In this document: positions 18,289 through 26,886 of the stretch, piece by piece | Layout: each line of letters begins with the position of its first letter | Numbering within the stretch: the stretch's first letter is position 1 | From: PNON01 sp963757065 | GTDB lineage: Bacteria > Chloroflexota > Anaerolineae > Anaerolineales > Anaerolineaceae | NCBI GenBank assembly: GCA_963757065.1 | Contig: CAVWQC010000001.1 | Coordinates: forward strand, 372,001 to 436,000 | DNA length: 64,000 bases | Reading direction: 5' to 3' | The notes under the pieces: generated by a model | Databases searched by the model: none | Told to the model about the DNA's origin: nothing | Seen by the model: the letters and a program-made list of their open reading frames with translations, nothing else | Program-made: the position numbers and the translations under genes

Positions 18289-18454
18289 TAGAATAATTGG
18301 GAGCAGTGGTTTGGCTGGAATTGTGCGTATCTGGTGATTCTAATTTGTAGAACGATGTAACATCCCATCCAGTCGGAATTGTCCTGGGTTCATTCGAAGG
18401 TTCAAAGGACAGTGGTTCGCTCTGCTCAGTTATTTGGCGCTTTTTTGTTTTCAT
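18263..18454 (-). CDS. Small hypothetical protein between leuA and leuC
   Basis: A 63-residue ORF starting at an ATG (18454) with an ideal AAGGAG site 6 nt upstream; an ATG five codons earlier lacks a site of its own. The sequence starts MKTKKRQ, is rich in Ser, Thr, Asn and Glu, and has a short PTGWDVTSFYKLES segment as its only distinctive feature. I do not recognise a family. It overlaps the leuC start by 26 nt, and leuC has no ribosome-binding site of its own, so one role may simply be to deliver ribosomes to leuC. It could also be a small protein with its own function. Confidence 0.5.
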   Translation of the reverse strand: MKTKKRQITEQSEPLSFEPSNEPRTIPTGWDVTSFYKLESPDTHNSSQTTAPNYSNDHTKNPL

Positions 18455-18527
18455 TTCATTCTCCTTCATAAAAAATAATGATTAATTTCTAAGTCTGTAG
18501 AAGTAATCCTTAACCTACAAACAATAT

Positions 18528-20157
18528 TCACAGTGATGCTTCGATCTGCTGCATCGACATTTTCTCGATGGGACCAAACTCGCCGCTGGCTACCAGGAGC
18601 TTATTCAATGCCGAAAGGTAGGCTTTTGCACTGGCAACGACAATATCTAAATCCGCACCATAGCCACCATAGGTCCGTGGTTGGTCATTCTCAGCCTGCG
18701 CATCGAACGACTTCATGGTCTCATCATGGACTCTCAAGGTCACTTCACCCAACGCATCAATGCCTTCTGTAACAGCGTGGACAACAAATTCCTGCAATGT
18801 ATTGGAATGCCCAACAATTGCGTCAATCGCTTTATAGGTGGCATCTACAGGACCGGTCCCCACGCTGGCATGGACATGTACACCATTCTCATGATCGCGC
18901 AGGCGGATGGTCGCAGTAGGCATGCCCATGGTGCCGCAAGTTACCTGGAGTCCATCCAGCATATAAAGCTCGCGTGGTTTGTATAGTTCGTCCGAGATCA
19001 ATGCTTCCAGATCGGCATCAGTGATCATTTTCTTTTTATCTGCCAGCATCTTGAAACGGCCAAATATCACATCAATTTCTTCTTCCGCAAGAGAGTAGCC
19101 CAGTGAGATCAACCTGGTACTCAACGCATGCCGGCCGGAATGCTTACCCAGAACCAATTTTGTCTGAGATGCGCCGACAGATTCAGGACGCATGATCTCA
19201 TAAGTCAACTGGTTTTTGAGCAGTCCATCCTGGTGAATTCCTGCCTCATGTGAAAATGCATTCGCCCCGACAATTGCTTTATTTGCCTGGACTGTGATGC
19301 CGGTGTAGTTGCTGACCAGCTTGCTCATGCGAACGATCTGGGTGGAATCGATCCCTGTCTGCATGCCAAATACAGGTTTGCCGGGTTTGGAGGGCCATGA
19401 CCACTTCTTCCAAAGCTGTATTTCCGGCTCTTTCGCCGATGCCATTGATCGTGACCTCTGCCTGTGTAGCACCAGCCTTTAGCCCTGCCAGGGTATTGGC
19501 GGTTGCCAAACCCAGGTCATTGTGGCAGTGGACAGAAACGACACATTTCTCGATTCCAGGAGTGTTTTTGATTATTCCACTGATCAAAGCTCCGAATTCC
19601 TCCGGCATGGTGTAACCAACCGTATCAGGGATATTAAGGGTGGTCGCTCCGGCTTTGATGGCAACTTCCAATACCTCGTAGAGAAAGAGTGGATCACTGC
19701 GTCCGCCATCTTCAGGGCTGAATTCCACGTCCTGACAAAGACTTCTGGCATATGTCACCATCTCGCGGACTTTCTCCACCACCTGTTCGCGGGTCATTTT
19801 CAGCTTGTACTGCATATGAATATCTGATGTTGCCAGAAATGTATGAATGCGCGGATGTGCAGCCGGTTTTACTGCCTCCCAGGCTTTATCAATATCGTTA
19901 TGTGTGGTCCGCGCCAACCCGCAAATAACTGGTACTTTATTACCGTCCGGATCATTACCAACTTCAACCGCTATCTTCCGGACAGCTTCCAGATCGTCCG
20001 GGGAAGCGGCTGGAAATCCGGCTTCAATAACATCCACGCCCATCCGAGCCAGACCACGGGCAACTTCCAGCTTTTCAGCACTGGTCATGGTTGCACCGGG
20101 TGATTGCTCGCCGTCCCGCAGTGTGGTATCAAAGATTCGAATATAGTGATCAGACAA
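18528..20157 (-). CDS. leuA: 2-isopropylmalate synthase (frame break)
   Basis: Commits 2-oxoisovalerate to leucine. The TIM barrel has FDTTLRDGEQSPGATMTS, VIEAGFPAASPDD, FLATSDIHMQYKLK, PDTVGYTMPEEFG, SVHCHNDLGLATANTLAGLK and INGIGERAGNTALEEVVMAL; then TQIVRMSKLVSNYTG and AFSHEAGIHQDGLLK. The C-terminal LeuA dimer domain (from about residue 385) is the leucine-feedback domain, with GTGPVDATYKAIDAI. One frame break near 19385-19400. The likely start is TTG at 20157, because AAAGGAGG lies 5 nt upstream and no ATG fits. It begins 15 nt after ilvC. Confidence 0.88.
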
Positions 20158-20172
20158 AGGTGCCTCCTTTCC

Positions 20173-21225
20173 TCAGGCGTGCTGATTCTCAGGTCTCAAT
20201 GCCCGAACCTGTGCACCAGTGGTCCATATTTCGGAGTTATGTAATTGCTGAAGTTCTGCAGTCAGCTTTTCCTGGTAATCGGGTTTGCCATTGACTTCCA
20301 GCACATGGCTGGTTTCTTCCCCGGAGGCGACACTCTGGTAGAGTGTTTCAAATACCGGCAGGGTGGCATTCCTGAAAGCGGGAGCCCAATCCAATGCGCC
20401 GCGTTGAGCAGTGGCACTGCAGTTGGCATACATCCAATCCATGCCATTTTGTGCCACCAGGCGGATGAGGCTCTGGGTTAATTCCTCCACTGTCTCATTA
20501 AAAGCTTCACTGGGAGAATGGCCGTGTTTCCGCAGTGTGGAGTATTGCGCTTCCATGATGCCGGCCAGAGCACCCATTAATACGCCGCGTTCACCTGTCA
20601 GATCACTGTAAACTTCATTCTTGAAAGTAGTCGCAAATAGATATCCCGAGCCGATGACGATACCGAGAGCCAGGGTCCGTTCCCGGGCGCGACCTGTAAA
20701 ATCCTGTTCCACGGCAAAACTGCTGTTGATCCCGCTGCCATTCAGAAAATTCGCTCTTACACTGGTCCCGGATCCTTTGGGTGCCACCATGATCACATCC
20801 ACAAATTCTGGTGGAACTACCCCGGTTTGATCTTTATAAACGATGGCAAAACCATGCGAGAAATAGAGCGCATCACCTTTGTGCAGGTGAGGTTTGATCT
20901 TAGCCCAGGTCAATTTCTGGGCAGCATCTGATACCAGGTACTGGATGACCGTTCCGCGTTCGGCAGCTTCCTCCAGGGAGAAAAGCGTTTCCCCGGGAAC
21001 CCAGCCATCTGCCAGGGCTTTTTTCCAGGATTTACCGCCTTCGTTCACACCAACGATCACATTGACCCCATTCTCACGCATATTCAACGCCTGGGCAGGA
21101 CCCTGTACTCCATAGCCCAACACAGCCACCAATTCATCTTTCAATACTTCCTGTGCTTTTTTTAACGGGAATTCCTCCCGGGTCACTACTTCTTCTTCAA
21201 CGCCGCTAAAAACCATTTTTGCCAT
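20173..21225 (-). CDS. ilvC: Ketol-acid reductoisomerase, fungal-type
   Basis: A 350-residue NAD(P)H enzyme that isomerises and reduces acetolactate or acetohydroxybutyrate. The nucleotide motif is VLGYGVQGPAQALNMRENG (about 35-53). The segments GINSSFAV, IGSGYLFATTF, GHSPSEAFNETVEE, RRGALDW-like AQRGALDWAPAF and the ending ALRPENQ resemble yeast Ilv5 far more than the usual bacterial class I enzyme of about 330 residues. This subgroup is also found in Bacteroidetes and some other bacteria. Intact frame, AGGAG before the ATG. Confidence 0.92.
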   Translation of the reverse strand: MAKMVFSGVEEEVVTREEFPLKKAQEVLKDELVAVLGYGVQGPAQALNMRENGVNVIVGVNEGGKSWKKALADGWVPGETLFSLEEAAERGTVIQYLVSDAAQKLTWAKIKPHLHKGDALYFSHGFAIVYKDQTGVVPPEFVDVIMVAPKGSGTSVRANFLNGSGINSSFAVEQDFTGRARERTLALGIVIGSGYLFATTFKNEVYSDLTGERGVLMGALAGIMEAQYSTLRKHGHSPSEAFNETVEELTQSLIRLVAQNGMDWMYANCSATAQRGALDWAPAFRNATLPVFETLYQSVASGEETSHVLEVNGKPDYQEKLTAELQQLHNSEIWTTGAQVRALRPENQHA

Positions 21226-21279
21226 TTTGTAACTCCTGATATAAAAGTTCCAATTTATGGATGAATAATTTCTGTAGGA

Positions 21280-21804
21280 CTAGACAGTTGCCAATACATT
21301 TTGTGCCTGACCATTGGCATACAATGGAGTGACTCCACGAGCCATGGCGACCACACCTGTCCGCACCATTTCAATGACACCCCATGGCCTTAATACTTCA
21401 ATGAAGCTCTCAATCTTTTCTTCATCTCCTGTGATCTCGATGATCAAAGAAGCATTGGTCACGTCTACGATCCTGGCACGAAATACATCCACAATTTGCA
21501 TGATGCTGGTGCGATTCTCATCCGTGGCTTTCACCTTGATCATGGCCAGATCCCGGCTGACTGTGGGTGTACCATTCAAGTCTTCAACCTGGATCACATT
21601 GACCAGCTTATACAGGTATGCGATCAAACGCTCGGCGCTCACTTCATCTGTCTCCAGGTAAATGGTCATTCGTGAAACACCGGGGGTTGTGGTTCGGCCG
21701 ACTGTCAGAGAAGCAATATTAAATGCGCGTCTGCGGAAAAGGGAAGATACCCGGTTCAACACACCCGGTATATCTTCAACTAGAACAACGATCGTGTGAT
21801 ACAT
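21280..21804 (-). CDS. ilvN: Acetolactate synthase small (regulatory) subunit
   Basis: A 174-residue regulatory subunit with an N-terminal ACT domain (YHTIVVLVEDIPGVLNRVSS, RRAFNIASLTVGRT) and a C-terminal ALS_ss domain ending EVLRPWGVIEMVRTGVVAMARG. It activates IlvB and confers valine inhibition. The ATG at 21804 is preferred because GGTGGAG lies just upstream; a GTG 12 nt earlier overlaps this site. It lies between ilvB and ilvC as in many bacteria. Confidence 0.92.
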   Translation of the reverse strand: MYHTIVVLVEDIPGVLNRVSSLFRRRAFNIASLTVGRTTTPGVSRMTIYLETDEVSAERLIAYLYKLVNVIQVEDLNGTPTVSRDLAMIKVKATDENRTSIMQIVDVFRARIVDVTNASLIIEITGDEEKIESFIEVLRPWGVIEMVRTGVVAMARGVTPLYANGQAQNVLATV

Positions 21805-21861
21805 TAATAACTCCACCTTCCAAAGATAATTTATAAATACTCAGATAGCATCATTCGCTTG

Positions 21862-23584
21862 CTACAAAACAGCGTCTTCCATTCCGGTCAGGACAAATTG
21901 CGGCTTTGGCCGGCAAATCATTTCTTTCAGATTTGCCCCGGTAGGCACCATTGGATAAACCGAATCTTCTTTTTCCACTCGAAAGTCGATCACGACCGTG
22001 CCTTTTGCCGCCCGGGCTGCCTGCAGGGCAGGTTCAACTTCAGCGCGGGAGGTCACCCGCAAACCAGTTAAACCATGCGCTTCCACCAGTTTGACAAAAT
22101 CCGGACTCTGCATCGGAGTTGCTGAATAACGTTTATCGTAGAAAAATTCCTGCCACTGGCGCACCATTCCAAGATAGCCATTGTTGATGATGGCAACATT
22201 GATCTTGATCCCTTCCTGTGCACAGGTGGAGAACTCGGCTGCAGTCATCTGGATGCCGCCATCACCAGCTACCACCCAAACCTCATCATCCGGGCAGGCA
22301 AACTTCGCCCCGATACCACCAGGAAGACCAAAACCCATCGTACCCAACCCGCCGGAAGAGAGGAACTTATTTGGAAATTCCTGCTTGTAATACTGCGCTG
22401 TCCACATCTGGTTTTGACCCACATCTGTGACTACCAGCGCTTTTCCATTGGTAAATCGCCAGATGTCATTAATGACATGTGCGGCATATAAATGCCCGGT
22501 ATCAGGCAGGTTTTGTATGTCACGCATGGCGCTGTCGCCTTTCCATTCTTCGATGTTGGACAACCAGGCTGTCATGGTTTGCAGGTTCAATTTGCTTCAA
22601 GAGCAAATTTAATGTGTCGCCCAGGTCACCGATCAGTGCCAGGTCGACTTTTACATTCTTATTTATTTCAGATTTATCAATATCTGCATGAATCTTCTTG
22701 GCTCCTGTGGCATAGGCTTTCAAGTCACCGGTTACCCGGTCATCAAATCGCATACCGAAAGCCAACAGTAAGTCCGATTCCTGTATGGCCTGATTCACCC
22801 AGGCTTCTCCGTGCATACCCATCAAGCCCAGGTATAACGGATGGCTGGAAGGAAACCCTCCCAAACCAAGCAAGGTCATGGCCACTGGAGTATTGGTACG
22901 CTCTGCGAATGATAGCAATTCACTTGCACAGCCGCTTTGCAGGACTCCCCTTCCAGCCAGGATAACCGGCCGTTTTGCAGAGTGGATCATTTCCGCAGCT
23001 CGCTTAATGTCATCAGGAGCCGGGTTATATTCAGGTCGATCATGCATCCTTCGGACAACCCGATCGTCATACTGCCAATCAATGACAGTCTGCTGGGCAT
23101 CCTTCGTAAAATCAACCAGCACTGGTCCGGGTCTACCGCTGCGGGCGATGTGGAATGCTTCCCTTACAACATGGCTGATCTCACGCGGGTCTGTCACCAG
23201 GTAATTATGCTTGGTGATCGGCAGGGTAATTCCGGTTACATCGATCTCCTGGAAGGCATCGTAACCTAACAGTTTGCTGGATACCTGGCCTGTGATGAAC
23301 ACAGTCGGGGATGAATCCATCATGGCTGTAGCAATTCCAGTCACCAGGTTTGTGGCACCAGGGCCGGATGTAGCCAGAGCCACACCTACTTTGCCGGAAG
23401 CCCGTGCATACGCATCCGCCATATGGGCTGCACCCTGCTCATGTCGCACCAGTACATGATGAATCGGGAAATTCGGAAGCGCATCATAGATCGGTAAATT
23501 TGCTCCTCCCGGATAACCGAAAACAACTTTTACCCCTTCTCTTACCAATGTTTCCCATAAAATCTGTGCTCCACTGTATTTCAT
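21862..23584 (-). CDS. ilvB: Acetolactate synthase large (catalytic) subunit (frame break)
   Basis: A TPP- and FAD-dependent enzyme that forms acetolactate/acetohydroxybutyrate. From the ATG at 23584 (AAGGAG upstream) it reads MKYSGAQILWETLVREGV, then FGYPGGANLPIYDAL, RHEQGAAHMADAYARASGK with the TPP-activating Glu, ATSGPGATNLVTGIA, the central FAD-binding domain, and the TPP motif VAGDGGIQMTAAEF ... INNGYLGMVRQWQ. The frame breaks once near 22585-22600, between the FAD and TPP domains; joined length is about 574 residues, as expected. Confidence 0.88.
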
Positions 23585-23637
23585 CTTCTTACTCCTTCTA
23601 AAATAATTGCATCCATCAATAAGTCTGAATAATTGAA

Positions 23638-25305
23638 TTACATTTCCAAAACAGCACCGCGGTCTGCACTGGTAACAAAATGTGCATATCGCCTTAACCA
23701 TTTGCTTTCAGTTTTCGACTTGAATGGTGGTAATGCAGCCAAACGGCTTTGAATAACCTCATCAGATAATTGGACGCTAATGCGGTACGCATCCAGATCA
23801 AGCTCAATAATGTCTCCGGGTTCCACCGCGCCAATTGGTCCACCTGATGCTGCTTCCGGGGAGATATGACCAACGCAGGCACCGCGCGTGCCGCCTGAAA
23901 AACGTCCATCTGTGACCAGGGCGACCTTATCTCCCAAACCCATGCCCATGATGGCGCTGGTGGGGGAGAGCATTTCCTGCATACCGGGTCCTCCGCGCGG
24001 ACCTTCGTACCGGATCACGACCACTTCGCCGGGTATGACTTCGCCAGCCAAAATGCCGGCGAGAGCACTGTCCTGGGATTCGTATACCCTGGCAGGTCCG
24101 CTGAACTTGCGCATCGAGGGGATGACTCCGCCGGTTTTAATGACCGCCCCATCCGGTGCCAGGTTGCCAAATAAACACGCCAAACCACCGCCAGCTGAGT
24201 GGGCATTCGCAGCTTGGTGGATAACTTCCTCATCCATAATTTCAGCATTTTCAACGGCTATACGCAGCGATTTGCCGCTCACAGTCATACGATCAAGATG
24301 TAATGATCCGGTGGCTTTGTGGACCTCATTTAGAATTGCCGGAATACCACCAGCGCGGTGGACATCTTCCATGTGCCATTTACCGGAAGGGCTGACCTTG
24401 CATAAGTGAGGTGTTCTGGCAGAAATTTCATTCAAACGTGAAAGGGGATACTCAATTCCGCCTTCACGAGCTATCGCAATACCATGAAGAACTGTATTTG
24501 ACGAGCCGCCCATCGCCATGTCCAGCACGAATGCATCATCGAAAGCATCCATTGTGGCGATACTGCGTGGAGTAATGTCTTTTGCCACAAGATCCAGGAT
24601 CAAAGTGCCGGCCTGTCTTGCAAGTTCTTCACGTTCAGGGGTTTTTGCCAGTGCTGATCCGTTGTAAGGCAATGCCAGGCCGAGTGCTTCCATCAGACAA
24701 TTCATGCTGTTCGCAGTGAACATACCGGAGCATGAACCGCAGGAGGGACAGGCAAAATCTTCCAAAACCTTCAATCGGGCAGCATCGATCTTTCCAGCCT
24801 GGTAAGCACCAACACCCTCGAAGACCGAGATCAAATCCACCACGTCACCATCTGGTGTGCGGCCTGCCGGCATCGGTCCACCAGAAACGAATATTGTGGG
24901 TATGTTAACCCGCATGGCTGCCATCAGCATGCCTGGTACTATCTTGTCACAATTGGGAATGCATACCATGCCATCAAAGCGATGAGCTTCGATCATGGTC
25001 TCCACACAATCGGCGATCAATTCCCGCGAAGGCAGGGAATACTTCATCCCGGCATGCCCCATCGCAATACCATCGTCCACACCGATAGTATTAAATTCGA
25101 ACGGAACTCCTCCGGCAGCCCGAATGGCACTTTTTACCAATTTGCCAAACTCCTGCAAATGAACATGACCGGGAATGATGTCCACATAAGAATTGACCAC
25201 GGCAATGAATGGTTTGGACATATCGGCGTCAGTGACTCCGGTCGCTTTGAGAAGCGCACGGTGTGGGGATTTATCCATTCCTTTTTTTATTTGATCAGAT
25301 CGCAT
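23638..25305 (-). CDS. ilvD: Dihydroxy-acid dehydratase
   Basis: A 555-residue Fe-S dehydratase, the common third step for valine and isoleucine. Cluster cysteines are visible in MVCIPNCDKIVPGM and ACPSCGSCSGMFTANSMNC; other blocks are NTIGVDDGIAMGHAGMKYSL, AMGGSSNTVLHGIAIA, VIRYEGPRGGPGMQEML and TDGRFSGGTRGACVGHISPEA. Intact frame. First structural gene of the branched-chain operon, just behind the leader attenuator; AGGAG about 9 nt before the ATG. Confidence 0.94.
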   Translation of the reverse strand: MRSDQIKKGMDKSPHRALLKATGVTDADMSKPFIAVVNSYVDIIPGHVHLQEFGKLVKSAIRAAGGVPFEFNTIGVDDGIAMGHAGMKYSLPSRELIADCVETMIEAHRFDGMVCIPNCDKIVPGMLMAAMRVNIPTIFVSGGPMPAGRTPDGDVVDLISVFEGVGAYQAGKIDAARLKVLEDFACPSCGSCSGMFTANSMNCLMEALGLALPYNGSALAKTPEREELARQAGTLILDLVAKDITPRSIATMDAFDDAFVLDMAMGGSSNTVLHGIAIAREGGIEYPLSRLNEISARTPHLCKVSPSGKWHMEDVHRAGGIPAILNEVHKATGSLHLDRMTVSGKSLRIAVENAEIMDEEVIHQAANAHSAGGGLACLFGNLAPDGAVIKTGGVIPSMRKFSGPARVYESQDSALAGILAGEVIPGEVVVIRYEGPRGGPGMQEMLSPTSAIMGMGLGDKVALVTDGRFSGGTRGACVGHISPEAASGGPIGAVEPGDIIELDLDAYRISVQLSDEVIQSRLAALPPFKSKTESKWLRRYAHFVTSADRGAVLEM

Positions 25306-25325
25306 CCTTGATGGCTCCTGTGTGG

Positions 25326-25356
25326 AAAATAAAAAGCCACCCGATTGGGTGGCTTT
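25326..25356 (-). terminator. Intrinsic terminator in the ilvD leader
   Basis: On the minus strand AAAGCCACCC (25356-25347) pairs perfectly with GGGTGGCTTT (25342-25333) around an AATC loop, followed by TTATTTT. It lies between the leader stop codon and the ilvD ribosome-binding site, the position of an attenuator. The T-run direction matches minus-strand transcription. Confidence 0.87.
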
Positions 25357-25477
25357 GCCTTAATTTGGTGTTGTAAGTTTTGCTATACCTACTTTGTTTT
25401 CACCTCTTCCAGCCTCCCAACAAGTTTTAGGTCCTTAAGAATAAGGACCGAAAGAATAATGACTGCAAGGAAGAGGT
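25345..25477 (-). promoter_or_regulatory. Transcription attenuator of the ilv-leu operon (alternative RNA stems)
   Basis: (a) Protector: ACCTCTTCC (25477-25469) pairs perfectly, 9 bp, with GGAAGAGGT (25410-25402). Its 5' strand covers leader codons 6-9 (Tyr-Leu-Phe-Leu), the start of the control region. (b) Antiterminator: TTGGGAGGC (25420-25412) pairs with GCCACCCAA (25353-25345), 8 of 9 positions. (c) Terminator: 25356-25347 with 25342-25333. (b) uses the 5' arm of (c), so they are exclusive; (a) encloses the 5' strand of (b). A small extra hairpin GGTCCTT/AAGGACC lies inside (a). The order of elements is the same as in the met and aro leaders. Confidence 0.75.
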
Positions 25478-25493
25478 AAGAAGAAATGTTCAT
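25389..25493 (-). CDS. Leu/Ile/Val-rich leader peptide of the ilv-leu operon
   Basis: A 34-codon ORF beginning about 11 nt after the predicted transcription start. Codons 7-19 read L-F-L-A-V-I-I-L-S-V-L-I-L, and in total there are 8 Leu, 4 Ile and 4 Val. It ends with TAG at 25391-25389, about 30 nt before the terminator stem. Analogous to ilvL/ilvB leaders of enterobacteria: starvation for any branched-chain amino acid would stall the ribosome. Alternative reading: a one-helix membrane peptide, since the core is hydrophobic with a charged tail. The base-pairing of the surrounding RNA favours the leader role. Confidence 0.8.
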   Translation of the reverse strand: MNISSYLFLAVIILSVLILKDLKLVGRLEEVKTK

Positions 25494-25510
25494 ATTGATT
25501 TAATTAGCTT

Positions 25511-25539
25511 AGTATAAGGATTTGAAATTGCAAAGTCAA
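25511..25539 (-). promoter_or_regulatory. Promoter of the ilv-leu operon (TTGACT-17-TATACT)
   Basis: On the minus strand TTGACT (25539-25534) and TATACT (25516-25511) are 17 bp apart. The predicted start near 25504 gives an 11-nt 5' UTR before the leader ATG at 25493. It is the only promoter seen for the whole 14 kb minus-strand cluster down to pheA. Confidence 0.78.
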
Positions 25540-25544
25540 TAGCT

Positions 25545-25573
25545 TTGTCCCATTATGTGAGATGTTGTACTAT
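25545..25573 (+). promoter_or_regulatory. Possible promoter of the thiolase gene (TTGTCC-17-TACTAT)
   Basis: TTGTCC (25545-25550) and TACTAT (25568-25573) with 17 bp between lie about 80 bp ahead of the thiolase start and back to back with the ilv promoter. The -35 is two mismatches from consensus. Confidence 0.45.
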
Positions 25574-25653
25574 ATTGGTCTGAGAAATGGGATAAACAAA
25601 CCCTTTTGGCTTTTATTTCTAGTGCTACAATTATTTCATCTATGGAGGTGAAT

Positions 25654-26871
25654 ATGCCTGAAGCTGTAATTGTCGATGCGATCCGGACTCCCATTGGTGC
25701 CCTGGGTGGAGCGTTAGCATCCGTCAGACCGGATGACCTGGCTGCACTTGTGATCAAAGCGATGGTCGATCGCAATAAGTTGGATCCCGCCAGTGTGGAT
25801 GAGGTATTTCTTGGCTGCGCCAACCAGGCCGGTGAAGACAATCGCAATATCGCCCGCATGGCCACGCTTTTAGCCGGGCTGCCGGTGACCGTCCCCGCAG
25901 TAACCATCAACCGCCTGTGCGCCTCTGGTTTGGAGGCTATCAACCAGGCTGCCCGCGCTATTCGTTCTGGTGATGGAGATATATACATCGCCGGTGGGGT
26001 GGAGAGCATGTCACGTGCCCCATTTGTTTTTGGCAAAGCGGAGCAGGCGTATCCATTCGGAAATCTGACTGCTTATGATACGGCCATGGGCTGGCGATTC
26101 ACCAATCCACGGTTGACTGAAATGCACGGCACCCAGCCGATGGGCGAGACCGCTGAGAATATCGCTGAAGAAATGCACATCACCCGAGAGGAACAGGATG
26201 CTTTCGCGTTCGCCAGCCATCAACGGGCGATCGCTGCCATGGATTCTGGCAAATTCGCAAAAGAGACATTACCAATTTCCATTCCAAACCGCAAAGGCGA
26301 ACCGACTGTAGTATCTCAGGATGAACGCCCACGTAGAGATACAACGCTGGAATCACTGGGCAGACTTAAGCCAGCTTTCAAAAAAGATGGAACAGTCACC
26401 GCAGGCAACTCTTCAGGTTTGAATGACGGTTCTGCCGCGGTGTTGATCATGAGTGCTGAAAAAGCCCGGTCTCTTGGCTTAAAACCAAAAGCCCGGTTCG
26501 TTTCTTCTGCAATTATCGGTTTGGAGCCACGCGTCATGGGACTTGGACCGATCTATGCCACCCGCAAGGCGTTACAAAAAGCCGGTTTGACAATCGAACA
26601 GATCGGTTTGGCTGAGATCAACGAAGCTTTTGCAGTGCAAGCCCTTGCCTGTATGCGCGAACTGGGGCTACCCCACGACCGTACCAATGTGAATGGCGGA
26701 GCTGTTGCCCTGGGTCATCCACTGGGCTGTTCGGGAGCACGGATTATGGTCACGTTATTGAACGAGATGCAGCGCCAGGCGGATTCACAACCTGCACCAT
26801 TTTACGGATTAGCCACCCTGTGTATCGGTGTAGGTCAGGGTGAAGCCATGATCATCGAATGGATAAAATAA
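25654..26871 (+). CDS. Acetyl-CoA C-acyltransferase (thiolase)
   Basis: A 405-residue thiolase that either condenses acetyl-CoA or cleaves 3-ketoacyl-CoA. The acylated Cys is in TINRLCASGLEAINQAARAI (Cys89); the C-terminal active-site His and Cys are in NVNGGAVALGHPLGCSGAR and LCIGVGQGEAMIIE. The start at 25654 (MPEAVIVDAIRTPIG) follows TGGAGGTG and is the family start; an earlier in-frame ATG is unlikely. It is followed after 15 bp by a lipoprotein gene. No other fatty-acid or butyrate genes are next to it, so biosynthetic versus degradative use is open. Confidence 0.88.
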   Translation: MPEAVIVDAIRTPIGALGGALASVRPDDLAALVIKAMVDRNKLDPASVDEVFLGCANQAGEDNRNIARMATLLAGLPVTVPAVTINRLCASGLEAINQAARAIRSGDGDIYIAGGVESMSRAPFVFGKAEQAYPFGNLTAYDTAMGWRFTNPRLTEMHGTQPMGETAENIAEEMHITREEQDAFAFASHQRAIAAMDSGKFAKETLPISIPNRKGEPTVVSQDERPRRDTTLESLGRLKPAFKKDGTVTAGNSSGLNDGSAAVLIMSAEKARSLGLKPKARFVSSAIIGLEPRVMGLGPIYATRKALQKAGLTIEQIGLAEINEAFAVQALACMRELGLPHDRTNVNGGAVALGHPLGCSGARIMVTLLNEMQRQADSQPAPFYGLATLCIGVGQGEAMIIEWIK

Positions 26872-26886
26872 ACAGAGGAGAATTTG

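Noticed and set aside
25389..25493. Small membrane protein in place of a leader peptide
   Set aside because: The peptide is hydrophobic, but its position 11 nt after the promoter and the pairing of its RNA with the terminator region fit a leader far better; kept as an alternative in the entry.
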